Source of the DNA: Heterohyrax brucei
Taxonomy: Eukaryota; Chordata; Mammalia; Hyracoidea; Procaviidae
NCBI GenBank assembly: GCA_028571685.1
Contig: CM053140.1
Coordinates: forward strand, 21,929,501 to 21,993,500
DNA length: 64,000 nucleotides
Reading direction: 5' to 3'
The translations under genes were made by a program, and so were the position numbers. The notes under the pieces were generated by a model, which saw only the letters and a list, made by a program, of their open reading frames with translations, was not told where the DNA came from and searched no databases. This document shows positions 45,363 through 56,859 of this stretch, piece by piece; within the stretch, counting starts at the first letter, position 1; every line of letters starts with the position of its first letter.

Positions 45363-46151
45363 ATTCTTCTTGTTCAAAAAATGTGTCAAGGATTCTTGAG
45401 ACCAAAAAGACAGACAAGCACAGAGAATTATTCCCAGTCTTGACTGGCCCATTTCTTGAACCGACCTTGTAAGGAGCCAAGCGTTTGCAACTCCAACTCC
45501 TCCATCAGTTTTTGGCAACCCAGGTCTGTATCACTGTATCACTGATCAGCACAAGCTGTATCAGTGACCTGAGAGAATATGATAACTTAGCTGGTTGCTG
45601 CTACCATAAAACACAGATTCCTCCCACCTGCCACAAAACCAGTACTGAGACAGGAGGTGAGGTGAATAATCAGGAGCACTGATCATATATAGCTATACAA
45701 ATCCTCCAAAACGTGTCCGAGTTTCCTAGTCAGACTGGAAGTTTGTATTGGGTGTCTCAGGGAGGATGAAGCTGACCAAATGCATGCGGACATTTAGTCA
45801 TGGGGGAAATCAGTCATGGAATAATGTAGGGAATTCCTGGTAAGGGTCTGGAGTGGACGTCTGGAGCCTGGAAATGGTGCCTGGAATTCTCCCAGTCTTC
45901 ACGCTGTAGTGAGCAAAGGAAGAATGATAACAGTGACAGGTATTTCAGTGCTATGTGCCCAAAGACACAAACCTTTATTTTCCTTTCTTTTCATACAGAA
46001 ACGGCTTGCAAGCCTAGCTTAGCTACGTAGCAAGTTTAAGCGACTTACATTGCAATCACTGCATTATTCTTCCTTAAGTTTCAACACCTTATCTAAATTG
46101 GCCTATGTGAGGAATCCTTGAAAAACCAGTAATTCAGCCAAAAAGGTTTTT
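45363..46151. other. Unassigned noncoding DNA
   Basis: I recognise nothing here. Confidence 0.4.
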
Positions 46152-46315
46152 AAACCAAACCCAGTGCCGTCAACTCGCATCCAACTCATGGCAACCCTAG
46201 GGGTCAGAACAGAACTGCCCTGTGGAGTTTCCAAGGAGCACCTGGCGGATCTCAACTGCTGACTTTTTGGTTAGCAGACACAGCACTTAACCCACTATGC
46301 CACAAGGCGTTGTCA
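46152..46315 (-). mobile_element. AfroSINE, minus strand
   Basis: 'aaacccagtgccgtcaactc', 'tttccaaggagcacctggcg' and 'aacccactatgccacaaggc'. Confidence 0.93.
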
Positions 46316-46549
46316 GAGTTTAACTGAGTAATTATAGGTATATTTATAAAGGGTAAGTCACTGTTACCAGCTCCTGAGTTAAAAGGGCTGCCACAGGCTG
46401 GGCCCAAGTGGCAGGGAGCAGTGTGGCCAGTGGTGGCAGGCAGTGGTGGGTGGAGTTGTCAGGCAACAGGTGGAGACAGCCCCTGGCTAGGCAGGAGGAG
46501 CAGCTATCAGGGTCAGTCAACAAGCTGTTGGAATAAGAGGGACCCCACT

Positions 46550-46955
46550 CCAAAATCCAGTGCTGTTAAGTCTTGTCGAGGACAGTCCCAAAGGAAACAT
46601 CCAGCTGCCAGGCCGACTTATCGCAGGCACATGCCGCTGGCGTGGCCAAAGTTCACAGCAATGGCTCTGCTCTGAAAAGCAGAGTCGTAAACTTTACAGC
46701 TCCAGCTGACAGTCTCAAAGGAACTGCCCACGGGCAAGGCAAAGAGGGCTTATCCCATGCAAATGTTACGGCAAGGCCAAGGCTCACAGCGTGTGCTCTG
46801 CTGTCAAAAGCAGGGTTCTGCTCCCAAAATCAGGGCGGTAGTCCTGAAGTCTTTTCCAAACAAAGTACAAAAAGAGGGCCCCAAACTGCCCAGGCACATG
46901 CAGTGGTGAAGATCAAAGTCACAGCTGGGGCTCCGCTCCGAAAAGCTGGGCCACA
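46550..46955. repeat. Degenerate tandem repeat, period about 135 bp
   Basis: Three units show the same order of words. Word 1, 'gcacatgccgctggcgtggc', recurs at 46628, 46759 and 46898. Word 2, 'ttcacagcaatggctctgct', recurs with changes in each unit, followed each time by '(g/t)aaaagc'. The frame 46573-46959 stays open through all three but has no motif, so I call it repeat, not gene. Confidence 0.65.
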
Positions 46956-47469
46956 GTAGGTCTTTGCTGCTGCTTGTGATTCCTTGGGTGGTCTCTCTCT
47001 CATCTTAGAGAGGACAAATGTTGTTTTTCCCATAGGACGAAGGCGTGGCCTTACCACTCCTCAAGGCTGAGGAGACTGCCTCATTGACCAGCCTTTCCTT
47101 TGACTTTTTGAGCATTCACACCTTCTTCCGGGCTTCTAATTAGCAAGACAGACCCCATTTTGATACACCCCCATGACACCCCCACCTCCTGCCCCCATGG
47201 TGGTTATCTGGACAGAGGGTAGATGACTGGCAATGCTGTCAGTTCGGTGATCTGGAGAGAACATGAAAAACACCAGCTGCAAAGATCTGATCATGTTTTA
47301 TCATACCAGTGACTGGGCTGTCACCTCCCCTGCTCATGGTTCTGGTGGGTTGTAAGTTAATATGTAATCTCCCTGGGCTAGGGAGTGCACGGAAGCTAGG
47401 GCTTTAAGAGAAGCAGTAATACACAAAAATGAAGTAGGTCTTGTTCAACGCTTTCTACAACCTGCCTGC
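46956..47469. other. Unassigned noncoding DNA
   Basis: I recognise nothing here. Confidence 0.4.
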
Positions 47470-48297
47470 TTGTCTTGATCAGTTGTGAGGTTTTTGTCTG
47501 TTTCATTGTTACTTTTTCTGATTTGGTCTTTACTCTTTTCAGTCATAACTTTTTCATTTTCTTTCATTCCTTCATTATTTTGTCATTTATTTTCTTCTAC
47601 CTTTATTTCCTCAGTTTGCATTTTTTCTTTTTTCTATGTACTTCCTTTTTATTAATCATTTTACTATTAATAATATTTCCTCATTTTGCATATTTTCTTT
47701 GCACTGCTTATTACCTTTCCTTCACATTTTCCCATTTACTATTTTCTGTTTATATGTAAAATGTGTCTTGTTTATGATTTACCATTTGCTGTTTTAATCT
47801 TAATTTTCCATTTCTTTCTTTGGATGCTTTCATTTCTTCTAATTCATACAGGTCCCAGCTCTGTCTTATATTTATCCTTCGCTTATTGTTTTCTTAGCTG
47901 GTTTCTACCATTCTTTTCTCATTTCCCTATTCTTTGGTACTCATATTTTGTCTTCTCAATATATTTTAAAATGTCCCATTTTATTTAGTTAACTTTCTTT
48001 AATTTTCCTCATTTTTTCATTTTACATCTCTTTAAACTTGTAGTTTATTATTTTCCAAATGATCGAATTTTCATTTGATTTTTATTGTATTCTTCTATTT
48101 TTATTTCGGTTCATTTCCTTTCATCTATTTCATTTTCCCATTTGTGTTTTAACTCTCTGAAGTATTTTCTTTGGGTTCTTAACTTTAATTATCTGTTTTC
48201 CCATTTTTAAATTACACTATATTTGTTCTATCACTTTTTCTGTTTTATTAAGTTGTTAGCTACTACATCTTCCATTATTTTAATTGATTTCTTTTCT
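47470..48297. repeat. T-rich degenerate tract at the cluster edge
   Basis: About 830 bp of strongly T/C-biased sequence with scattered 'tttcattt', 'ttcttct' and 'tttattt' words. The frames 47475-47759 and 47686-47988, rich in Phe and Leu, are products of this bias. It ends where homology between kinase copies 3 and 5 begins ('cacttgctcca', 48298). Confidence 0.75.
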
Positions 48298-50433
48298 CAC
48301 TTGCTCCATTTTTACCCTACCACAAGGGAACCTCTTACCCCAAAGCCCACTAGGCCCTGACCTCACATTGAACATGCCAGAGAGCCACTGAGCCTTTTCT
48401 GCTAAGGAGAAAATTCACGTGGAACATCACTACTTCCTAAGAACTATCGGCAAGTCCACACTGGCCAGAGTCAAGTTATTCCAGCACATCATCACTGGCA
48501 AAGAGGTAGCTGAGAAAATAGTTGAATCGAGTCAACAGACATCCTCCAACCTCCCGACACCATACCCAGAGATAAAATCATGCAAGATCTCCTTCATCCA
48601 AGTATTTTAATGCTGTTGCAAGTCACGGGGAGCAACAACATCTCAGGTACAGAGTAGGTAACTGCAGGGGACGTGCATGATCATCTAGAGGCTCATGGTT
48701 TCACGAGCCAAAAACAGGCCCAGATAAAATTTCACCAATTAGTGCTAGCCGTACTGTTTTCCCACAACAAATGTATTGTACACGAGAATATTAAACCAGA
48801 AAAAGTGCTTTGGATGACAGAAACAACATCAAACTTGCAGACTTTGGATTGTGAACTGAATTCACTAAGGGGAGGAAGCTAAACACTGCCTGTTGGAGTC
48901 TCCCTTATTATGCTCCAGAACTCCTACTGGGAGAAAAGCACAGTGGACCTACCCATGGAAGTGTGGAGCCTGCGAGCACCTTGTACTTCAAGGTAAGTGG
49001 ATCTCTGCCTCTTCACGGAGAGACCTTAACTGAGATACAAAAGCAAGTATGAGAGGAAGCACAGGATAGCCCTTTCCACACATCTAAGCCATGTGAAAAC
49101 TTGCTGAGCCAAATACTAACTGGTGACCAAGAAGGACAGCCACATCAGAGGACATCCTAGAAAACTCATGGATGAAGGAAGATATATGATAAAGTGAACA
49201 AAAGGTGTATGTATAGCCACTCCCAGACTAAGCACGCCTCGTGCTTTGAGGCCACAGTCAACATGTGTTACAAGCTGAAGAGATTCACGATTTGTGCTCA
49301 ATCAAAAATATGATAATGTTAGGGCCATCCATCTGATAATAGAGCAACATATCTGAGATGGAGAGTCATGCTAGTACCCTGGAGCCCCAGGACGCAGCAC
49401 ACTGCACTGACAGTCACACAACTTCCTCACCCCATGAGGTGCATCCCACCATCCCTGCTGGAACCAGTGTAGTTACTCACTGTATCTGCAATGCCACCCA
49501 GCTTCCTGTATTGACTGTTCCTACAATGCTTCAACGCGTCTAACTGATGGAAGGAAGGGGGGACCACTATAGCATGTGCTTCTCCCTGCGTGTCCCCCTG
49601 AAAGTCCTTCCTGCACAGCAACCCAGGATAGCCTGGGCAGAGCCCAACCAAACCTTGGGACTGTGTACCAAGGTGAGACTATAGTGTGGTGTCACAACTC
49701 TGCACAGTCCCCGCATGCGTTTCCTTGGTGGTCTTCTCAGCCCAGAGCATCAGTAAGGATGATGGAGCCCCAGGAGAAACTAGTTTCTGAAAGGGAGTGT
49801 CAGATCTAAGCTCCTCCAACGCAGGAGACACCTGATGAGGTTGCAAACCCAGCCTTTGCCTCTGTCAACAGCCAGGACCAGCAGGGTGTCACCAGAACAT
49901 GACACTTGAAGCTCATAATAAGGTATCTTTGTTATACATGGATCCAAAGGGAACCCTAGACTGTGACCCCAGCCTCTCATTCTGTCAACAGCCAGGATGA
50001 GCACAGTGTGACTACAAGGTTCTTTAAGATCATGCAGTAACTTTGTAGCACTTTTATTATCAAAATGGAGCAAAAACTATGTGACAGCAAAGTTGTACAG
50101 AAGACACTCAAACCTCTAGAGGCCAAGTCCCGCTCTCTCAAGTTTAAGTAGGGGACGAAAATCACTAGTTCCATGGAGACCAACGAGATGATCCAGGAGA
50201 TCTGCAAAGATCTGGACACCCACCGTCAAGTGCACGCTGCTGTGTATGAACAGCACACCAAGACTGCAGGACTTCGTTCAGTGGAGGATGGAGGGGTGCA
50301 CACTGCCTGTGTGGACCCTGAAGGGAAAAGGAAAGGGAATTTCAGGCATCTCTGAGGTCACCAACAGCACTGCCTCAAAAAGGAGCAGGGAGTGTGTACT
50401 TTAAAATGGTGCCAGTAATTGACAGGGACAAAA
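48298..50433 (+). pseudogene. MARK-like kinase copy 3 (most complete)
   Basis: This copy spans the whole cDNA-like plan. A leader begins 'cacttgctcca'; ATG is at 48374, with a premature TGA at codon 6 (48389-48391) and the frame open again beyond it. The N-lobe reads HHYFLRTIGKSTLARVKLF and TGKEVAEKIVESSQQTSSNL, with V-A-E-K where the family has V-A-V-K, keeping the ATP-site lysine. Next come a C-lobe fragment (48673-48882: CIVHENIKPEKVL, H-R-D changed to H-E-N) and an activation segment with an L-A-D-F-G reading followed by TGA. An A-P-E motif lies at about 48910, the C-lobe end and UBA at 49000-49330, the spacer at 49358-49990, and KA1 at 50160-50420 (ETNEMIQEICKDLDTH). It has multiple stops and shifts. 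An L1 sits just beyond its end. Confidence 0.88.
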
Positions 50434-51486
50434 GATGAATTCTCAGATTTTTTTTTTTTTTGGGGGGGGGGAGAAACAGATTTTTTTTTTTTTTATTTAA
50501 CATAACTGAGTGAAAATGTACATTCACATGAAAATTTACATGCCCCTCTATATGCAGCTTCCACTGCTCTCCCTGTCCGGTGACTGCACACTATTCCTCT
50601 CTGCTCCATACATGTCTCATCCTCCCAACAGTCTCCTTTCCCCTCCTCTCCGTCCACTGCCCTTCCTCCAGCCAGAGGTCAGCAAGATGATATCCTATAG
50701 ATGTATAGAACCATAAAGTGCTTCCAACATATGGTTACTCTGCATTGCCAAGTCCCTTCCATTCCTGTCCAAAGAGTGGACCTTTGTTATAATTTATGGG
50801 AACGGGCAGCATCAGGGCTGGGGGCCATGCTCTCAGAGGAACCCCAAAACCACTGGACCATCAATTGAGGTCTTTTAGTGGAGATCTCATGATGCACCTC
50901 TTTTTATTCTTGTGTTACCAGTGAGGCTCCTCTCTGTGAGCTCCGTCATGGCTATCACTGGTGGTGGCCGGGCACCATCCGGTTCTTCCGGTCCCAGGTC
51001 GATGTAGGCACCCACTCTTGTGGGTCTCTCTGTCTTCTCGGTTGTCTTTACCACATGTCATTTTGGTCCTCGGTGAGCATCGTTCCTGCTGAGTTGGGAC
51101 CATTTACTGTGTCCTCGGATGGCAGCTTGGCAGCTTTTAAGACCCCAGACGCCACTCACCAATGTGGGGTGCGGAGAGCTCTCTTAGCAAAACACTAGTT
51201 GTGCCAATTGGCCTGGAATTCGCCTAAGAGCATGGTCCCCCGCCCCCCGCCCCAGCTACTCTATCCTTGCAGTATTGAGTTAAGATGGAAGGAGTACTCA
51301 AGTTATGCTGAAGTCCACTTAATGTTGTTCTTGTTTCTAATGTGTGCTGTCACCGCCTTCTCCCAACTAGATTTCTAGTAACTACCTAAACTAAACCCTC
51401 CCCCCTTGCCCTCCCTCCCTCCCTCCCCTCCCTTGCAGCTGTCAAAGAGTCTTTTCTTCTATACACAAGTCTGTTATATTGAGATC

Positions 51487-54400
51487 TTATCGTAGAGGTC
51501 TCATACAGTATTTGTCCTTTTGTCGCTGATTACTTTCACTCAACATAATGTCTTCCAGTTGAAACCAGGTTAGGAGATGTTTCCTGGAATCATCGTTATT
51601 CTTTATCATTGCATAGTGCTCCACTGAGTATATGTACCACAGTTTACCTATCCATTCTTCTATTGTTGGGCATCTGGGTTGATTCCACCTTTTTGCTATT
51701 GTGGACTGTGCCGCGATAAACATTCTGGTGCATGTGTCCGTTGGTGTGAAAGGCCTTGAATCTGTAGGATATATTGCAAGTAGTGGAATTACCGGGTCAA
51801 ATGGTATATCAATATCCATTTTTTTAAGGAAGTGCCAAATTGCCTTCCAAAGAGGCTGGACCATTTTGCAACCCCACCAACAGTGTAGGAGGGTTCCACT
51901 TTCTCCACAGCCTCTCCAGCATTTGTTGTTTTGTGTTTTCTGGATCATGGCCAATCTTGTTGGGGTGAGATAGTATCTCATTGTTGTCTTGATTTGAATT
52001 TCTTTAATAGCTAAAGATCGTGAACATGTCCGCATGTGTTTTTTGGCTGCCTGGATCTCCTCTTTAGTGAAGTATCTGTCCATCTCCTTTGTCCATCGCT
52101 TAATTGGATGGTTTATCTTCTTCTTATTGATATTTTGTAGTATCTTACAGATTATGGAGATCAGGCGTCGATCTGACATAGAGTTGCCAAATATTTTTTC
52201 CCACCTGTGGGTGTTCTTTTAATTCTATTAATAAAGTCTTTGGATGAGCAAAAGTGTTTGATTCTTAATAGTTCCCATTTATCTACTTTCTCTTCTGTTG
52301 ATTGAGGTTTCTTTGACAGATTTTGGAGTCTGTCCTCATTGTGTATTAAAACTTCCATTGTTGTTCCTACCTTTTCTTCGATGAGCTTTATCGTTTTAGG
52401 TTTGATATTTAGGTCTTTTATCCTGTTGGAGTTGGTTTTTGTATAAGGTGTAAGATATGGATCTTGATTCAGTTTATGGCAGATGGATAACCAATTTTGC
52501 CAGCACCATTTGTTGAAGATGCTGTTTTTACCCCAGTTTAATGTCTTAGGGCCTTTGTCAAATATCAACTGTTCATAGGCAGATGGTGTCATCTCTGGGG
52601 TCTCAATTCTGTTCCATTGATCAATCTGTGTGTTCTTGTACCAGTACCAGGCTGTTTTGACCACTGTGGCAGTGTAGTATGTTCTAAGGTCGGGTAATGA
52701 GAGGCCTCCCAGTGTGTTCTTCTTCTTTAGTAGTACCTTACTTATCCGGGGCTTCTTCCCTTTCCAAACAAAATTGGTGATTTGTTTCTCCATCTCATTA
52801 AAAAATGATGCTGGAACTTGTATTGGGATTGCATTATATAAATAAATTGCTCTGGGTAAAATAGACATTTTCACAATGTTAAGTCTTCCTATCCATGAGC
52901 AGGGTAGGTTTTTCCATTTATCTAAGTCTCTCTTAGTTTCTTGTAGTAAGGGCTTGTAGTTCTCTTTGTAAAGGTCTGTTGTTTCTCTGGTTAGATTAAT
53001 TCCTAGGTAATTTATCTTCTTAGGGGCTATCACAAATGGTATAGATTTGATAATTTCCTCCTTAACAGTCTCGTTGTTGGTATAAAGGAATCCTACTGAT
53101 TTACTTATTTTTATCTTGTATCCTGAGACTTTGCTGAACTCTTCTATCAGTTTGAGTAACTTACTTATAGATTCATTGGGGTTCTCTGCATATACAATCA
53201 TATCATCTGCGAACAGGGAGATTTTAACTTCTTCTTTGCTGATGCAGATGCCCTTTATTTCTTGGTCTTGTCTAATTGCTCTGGCTAGAACTTCTACCAC
53301 AATGTTGAATAGGAGAGGTGACAGTGGGCATCCTTGTCTAGTTCCTGATCTCAGGGGAAAGTCTTTCAGTCTCTCTCCATTCAGGATGATGTGGGCAATT
53401 GGCTTTGTATAAATGGCCCTTATTGTGTTGAGGAATTTGCCGTCTATGCCCATTTTGCTAAGAGTTTTTAGCATGAATGGGTGTTGGACTTTATCAAATG
53501 CCTTTTTGGCATCAATGGACAAAATCAAGTGATCTTTGTCTTTTGTGTTATTTATGCGGTTAATCACATTAATTGTTTTCCTGATGTTGAACCAGCCTTG
53601 CATCCCTGGTATGAATCCCACTTGGTCATGATGGATTATTTTCTTGATATGTTGTTGTATTCTGTTGGCAAGAATTTTGTTGAAGATTTTTGCATCTAGG
53701 TTCATGAGTGATATCGGTCTATAGTTCTCTGTCTTTGTTGGATCTTTCCCGGGCTTAGGTATCAGGGTTATGCTGGCTTCACAGAATGAGTTTGGGAGTA
53801 CTTCATCCCTTTCTATACTGTGAAATAGTTTCAATAGTATTGGGGATAACTCTTCTCTAAATGCTTGGTAGAATTCTGCCGTGAAGCCATCTGGGCCTGG
53901 ACTTTTTTTGGTTGGCAGTGTTTTCATGACCTTTTCAATCTCTTCCTTTGTGATGGGTTTATTAAGTTGTTCCGCTTCACGTTGTTATACTTTGGGTAGG
54001 TGGTATGAGTCAAGGAATTGGTCCATTTCCCCTAGGTTTTCAAATTTGTTAGAGTACAGTCTTTCATAGTATTCTGTTATGATGTTTTTGATTTCTGTTG
54101 CATCTGTGGTGACAAGTCCCTTCTCATTTCTAATTTGGGTTATTTGTTTCCTTTCCTGCTTTTCTTTAGTAAGTTTAGCCAGTGGTTTATCAATTTTGTT
54201 GATCTTTTCAAAAAACCAGCTTTTGGTCTTTTTGATTTTTTCAATTGTTTTTCTATTCTCTAATTCATTTAGCTCTGCTCTAATCTTTATGATCTCCTTT
54301 CTTCCAGTGCCCGAGGGGTTCCTCTGTTGTTCTCTTTCTACTTGTTCAAGCTGTAGAGTTAGCTCCTTGATTTGGTTTCTTTCTTCTTTCCCGATGTGTG

Positions 54401-55592
54401 CATTTATGGAGATAAACAGACCTCTGAGCACTGCTTTGGCTGTATCCCATAGGTTCTGGTAGGAAGTGTTTTCGTTCTCATTGGAATCCACGAATTTCTT
54501 TAATTGATCCCTGATTTCCTCTATAACCCATGTTTTTTTGAGCAAGATGTTGTTCAGTTTCCAAGAGTTCCACTTTCTATCTCTGTTTTTTCTGCTATTG
54601 ATTTCAACTTTGATGGCTTTATGATCTGAGAAGATGCTTTGCAATAATTCAATGGTATGGACTTTGTTGAGCATTGCATTATGGCCTATCACGTGGTCAA
54701 TTCTGGAGAATGTTCCACGTGCACTGTTGTTCTTATTAGTCTGTTCTGAGACACTCTTTTTTGTGAGTTGATTTCTCACCTTTTTCAGAGCTGGTTTTAT
54801 AGTTGTTGAGACTCGTGTGTTAGATTTCTTGAAATGGTAGGATACATCTTTGTTGTGCTTTACAGCTGCCCCTATGAACCCCCTTAATAAACTATTTATA
54901 AACCCAATTTTAATTACTACCAGTCTGGTCATCTTCCTCTCCATCTGGAAGGACTATAACGACTGTAGTACATCCCTCTTTTATTATGACAATTGGTTTA
55001 GACAATTGGTTCTTCTAAACCAGTTGTCTGCTGATGGGTGGAAAGTTCTGTATATATCAATGAGGTTTAGTTGGTTAATTGTGTCAATGAGGTCTTCTGT
55101 ATCTTTACTGAGCTTTTTTCTAGATGATCTGTCTAGTAATGAGAGTGGAGTGTTGAAGTCTCCCACTATTATTGTGGAATCATCTAACTCTCTTTTGAGC
55201 ATAGTCAGTGTTTCTTTGACATATTTAGGTGCTCTGACATTAGGTGCATAAATGTTTAATATAGTTAAGTCTTGCTTGTGTACTGAACCTTTCAGCAGTA
55301 AATAGTGTCCATCTTTGTCCACGATGGTGGATTTGACATTAAAGTTGATTTTGTCTGAGATTAGAATTGCCACCCCTGCTCTTCTTTGTTCATTGTTAGC
55401 TTGATATATATTCTTCCAACCTTTAATTTTCAGTTTGTTCCTGTCTTTAGGTCTCAAGTGAGTTTCTTGTAGACAACATATGGATGGGTCGTGTCTTTTG
55501 ATCCAAGATGACACTCGGTGTCTCTTTACTGGAGCATTCAGTCCATTCACATTCAATGTAATTATTGATAGGTATGTGTTCACTGCTGCCAT
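51487..55592 (-). pseudogene. L1 ORF2 (endonuclease-reverse transcriptase), disrupted
   Basis: ORF2p nicks target DNA and reverse-transcribes L1 RNA. The ATG at 55592 opens the endonuclease domain (ITLNVNGLNAPVKRH, CCLQETHL, VGDFNTPLS). At about 54989 a 266-bp insert copied from the inter-ORF spacer breaks it. The downstream frame resumes as ARGTFSRIDHVIGHN and SIFSDH. A TAA at 53985-53987 is a further in-frame stop. The next frame (53927-52161, 588 codons) covers most of the RT, with FADDM at about 53199-53213. A frameshift near 52170 leads into the C-terminal domain (52179-51487), with a Cys/His cluster (CWRGCGESGTLLHCWWGC), ending at M-R-P-L-R. It cannot give one active protein. Confidence 0.95.
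54724..54989 (-). repeat. 266-bp duplicate of the inter-ORF spacer inside L1 ORF2
   Basis: By eye identical to 55626-55891, in the same orientation. It interrupts the endonuclease coding region, yet its own frame runs without a stop into the following ORF2 sequence (frame 54944-53985). The left junction lies beside a 12-bp tandem repeat of CAATTGGTTTAG (in 54990-55013). Confidence 0.95.
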
Positions 55593-55625
55593 TGTGATAT
55601 GTTTATTTTTCTGTTGATGTTTTCT

Positions 55626-55891
55626 CTGTTGTTCTTATTAGTCTGTTCTGAGACACTCTTTTTTGTGAGTTGATTTCTCACCTTTTTCAGAGCTGGTTTT
55701 ATAGTTGTTGAGACTCGTGTGTTAGATTTCTTGAAATGGTAGGATACATCTTTGTTGTGCTTTACAGCTGCCCCTATGAACCCCCTTAATAAACTATTTA
55801 TAAACCCAATTTTAATTACTACCAGTCTGGTCATCTTCCTCTCCATCTGGAAGGACTATAACGACTGTAGTACATCCCTCTTTTATTATGA
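55626..55891 (-). repeat. Inter-ORF spacer segment of L1 (donor copy)
   Basis: This lies between the end of ORF1 (56009) and the start of ORF2 (55592), its expected natural place. It contains most of an 88-codon frame (55846-55580), basic and Lys/Arg-rich, of unknown significance. Confidence 0.9.
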
Positions 55892-56008
55892 TGACACTAT
55901 AGTTTTCATAATGATCACTGGATTGCTTCTTTCCAAATCAAAGCTGTGATTTACTTTGGAGCCTTCCCTAAATGAGTACTGAGTAGTGTGTCATTCTAAA
56001 ATATAAAG

Positions 56009-56859
56009 TTAGTGGTTTCGTTCTTCTAAACCAAAGCCAAGAACTTCTTTCAGTATTTCTTGTAGTTTGGGTTTGGTTTTTACAAAGTCTCTCAGTTTCT
56101 GTTTATCTGGAAATGTCTTAATTTCATTTTCATGTTTGAAAGACAGTTTTGCAGGATATATAATTCTTGGTTGGAAGTTCTTCTCCTTCAAGACTTTGAA
56201 TGTGTCGTGCCACTGTCTCCGTGCCAGCATGGTTTCTGCTGAGAAATCTGACGAGAGCCTACAGGGTTTCCCTCTGAATGTTAGCTTTGCCTTGAGTCTT
56301 GCTGCCTTTAAGAGTTGCTGCTTGTGTTTCATTTTGTTAAGCTTGATTATAACATGCCTTGGAGTCTTTCTTTTGAGATCTATATTGGGTGGCATACGAT
56401 ATGCATCTGAGATGTCTATATTCTCTTCCTTCATGATTTCTGGGAAGTTTTCTTTCAGCAGCTCAGCAACAATATTCTCTGTGTTCTCAGATGTCTCACC
56501 CTGTTCAGGGACTCCAATTAATCGAAGGTTGTTCCTCTTAATAGAGTCCCACATGCTTCTTAATGTTTCTTCATTTTTCTTTTTTCTTTTTATGATTTCC
56601 GCTCATAGACACTGGCATCAGTAGCCCTGTCTTCCAAGTCAGAAATTCTTTTTTCCATTTGTTCCATTCTGTTTTCTTGGGTTTGCATGGAAGCTTCTAT
56701 GTCTTTGATTTTGTTCTTGATCTGTTGGATTTCAGAGTACTGGTGTTCCATCAGATCGAACAACTTGCTTAATTTTTCATTTTGTTCTGCTGCATTTTGT
56801 ATAAGGTGTAGAAGGGCCCTGTATATAATCAATTTGTATTCACTTCCTGATGCTTTCAT
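56009..56859 (-). pseudogene. L1 ORF1 (RNA-binding chaperone), frameshifted
   Basis: ORF1p coats L1 RNA as a coiled-coil trimer. The first part (56859-56590, 89 codons) holds the heptad-type coiled coil (QQIKNKIKDIEASMQTQENR). A frameshift near 56590 separates it from the RRM and C-terminal domain (56554-56009, 181 codons), with NNLRLIGVPEQGE, TPRHVIIKLNK and ILKEKNFQPRIIYPAKLSF-type signatures of L1 ORF1p. The start is uncertain because the upstream sequence in this frame has a stop. It is inactive as it stands. Confidence 0.92.

Noticed and set aside
45156-45518. Cys/Val-rich minus-strand frame
   Set aside because: It is the translation of a CA/GA microsatellite.
46573-46959. 128-codon frame over the 135-bp repeat as a protein gene
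   Set aside because: Repeat spacings of about 131 and 139 bp are not multiples of three, so selection on the frame is unlikely.
47475-47988. Hydrophobic frames that look like membrane proteins
   Set aside because: They come from T-rich low-complexity DNA, which always gives Phe/Leu/Ser-rich translations.
56067-56624. 185-codon plus-strand frame over L1 ORF1
   Set aside because: It is the antisense shadow of L1 ORF1.
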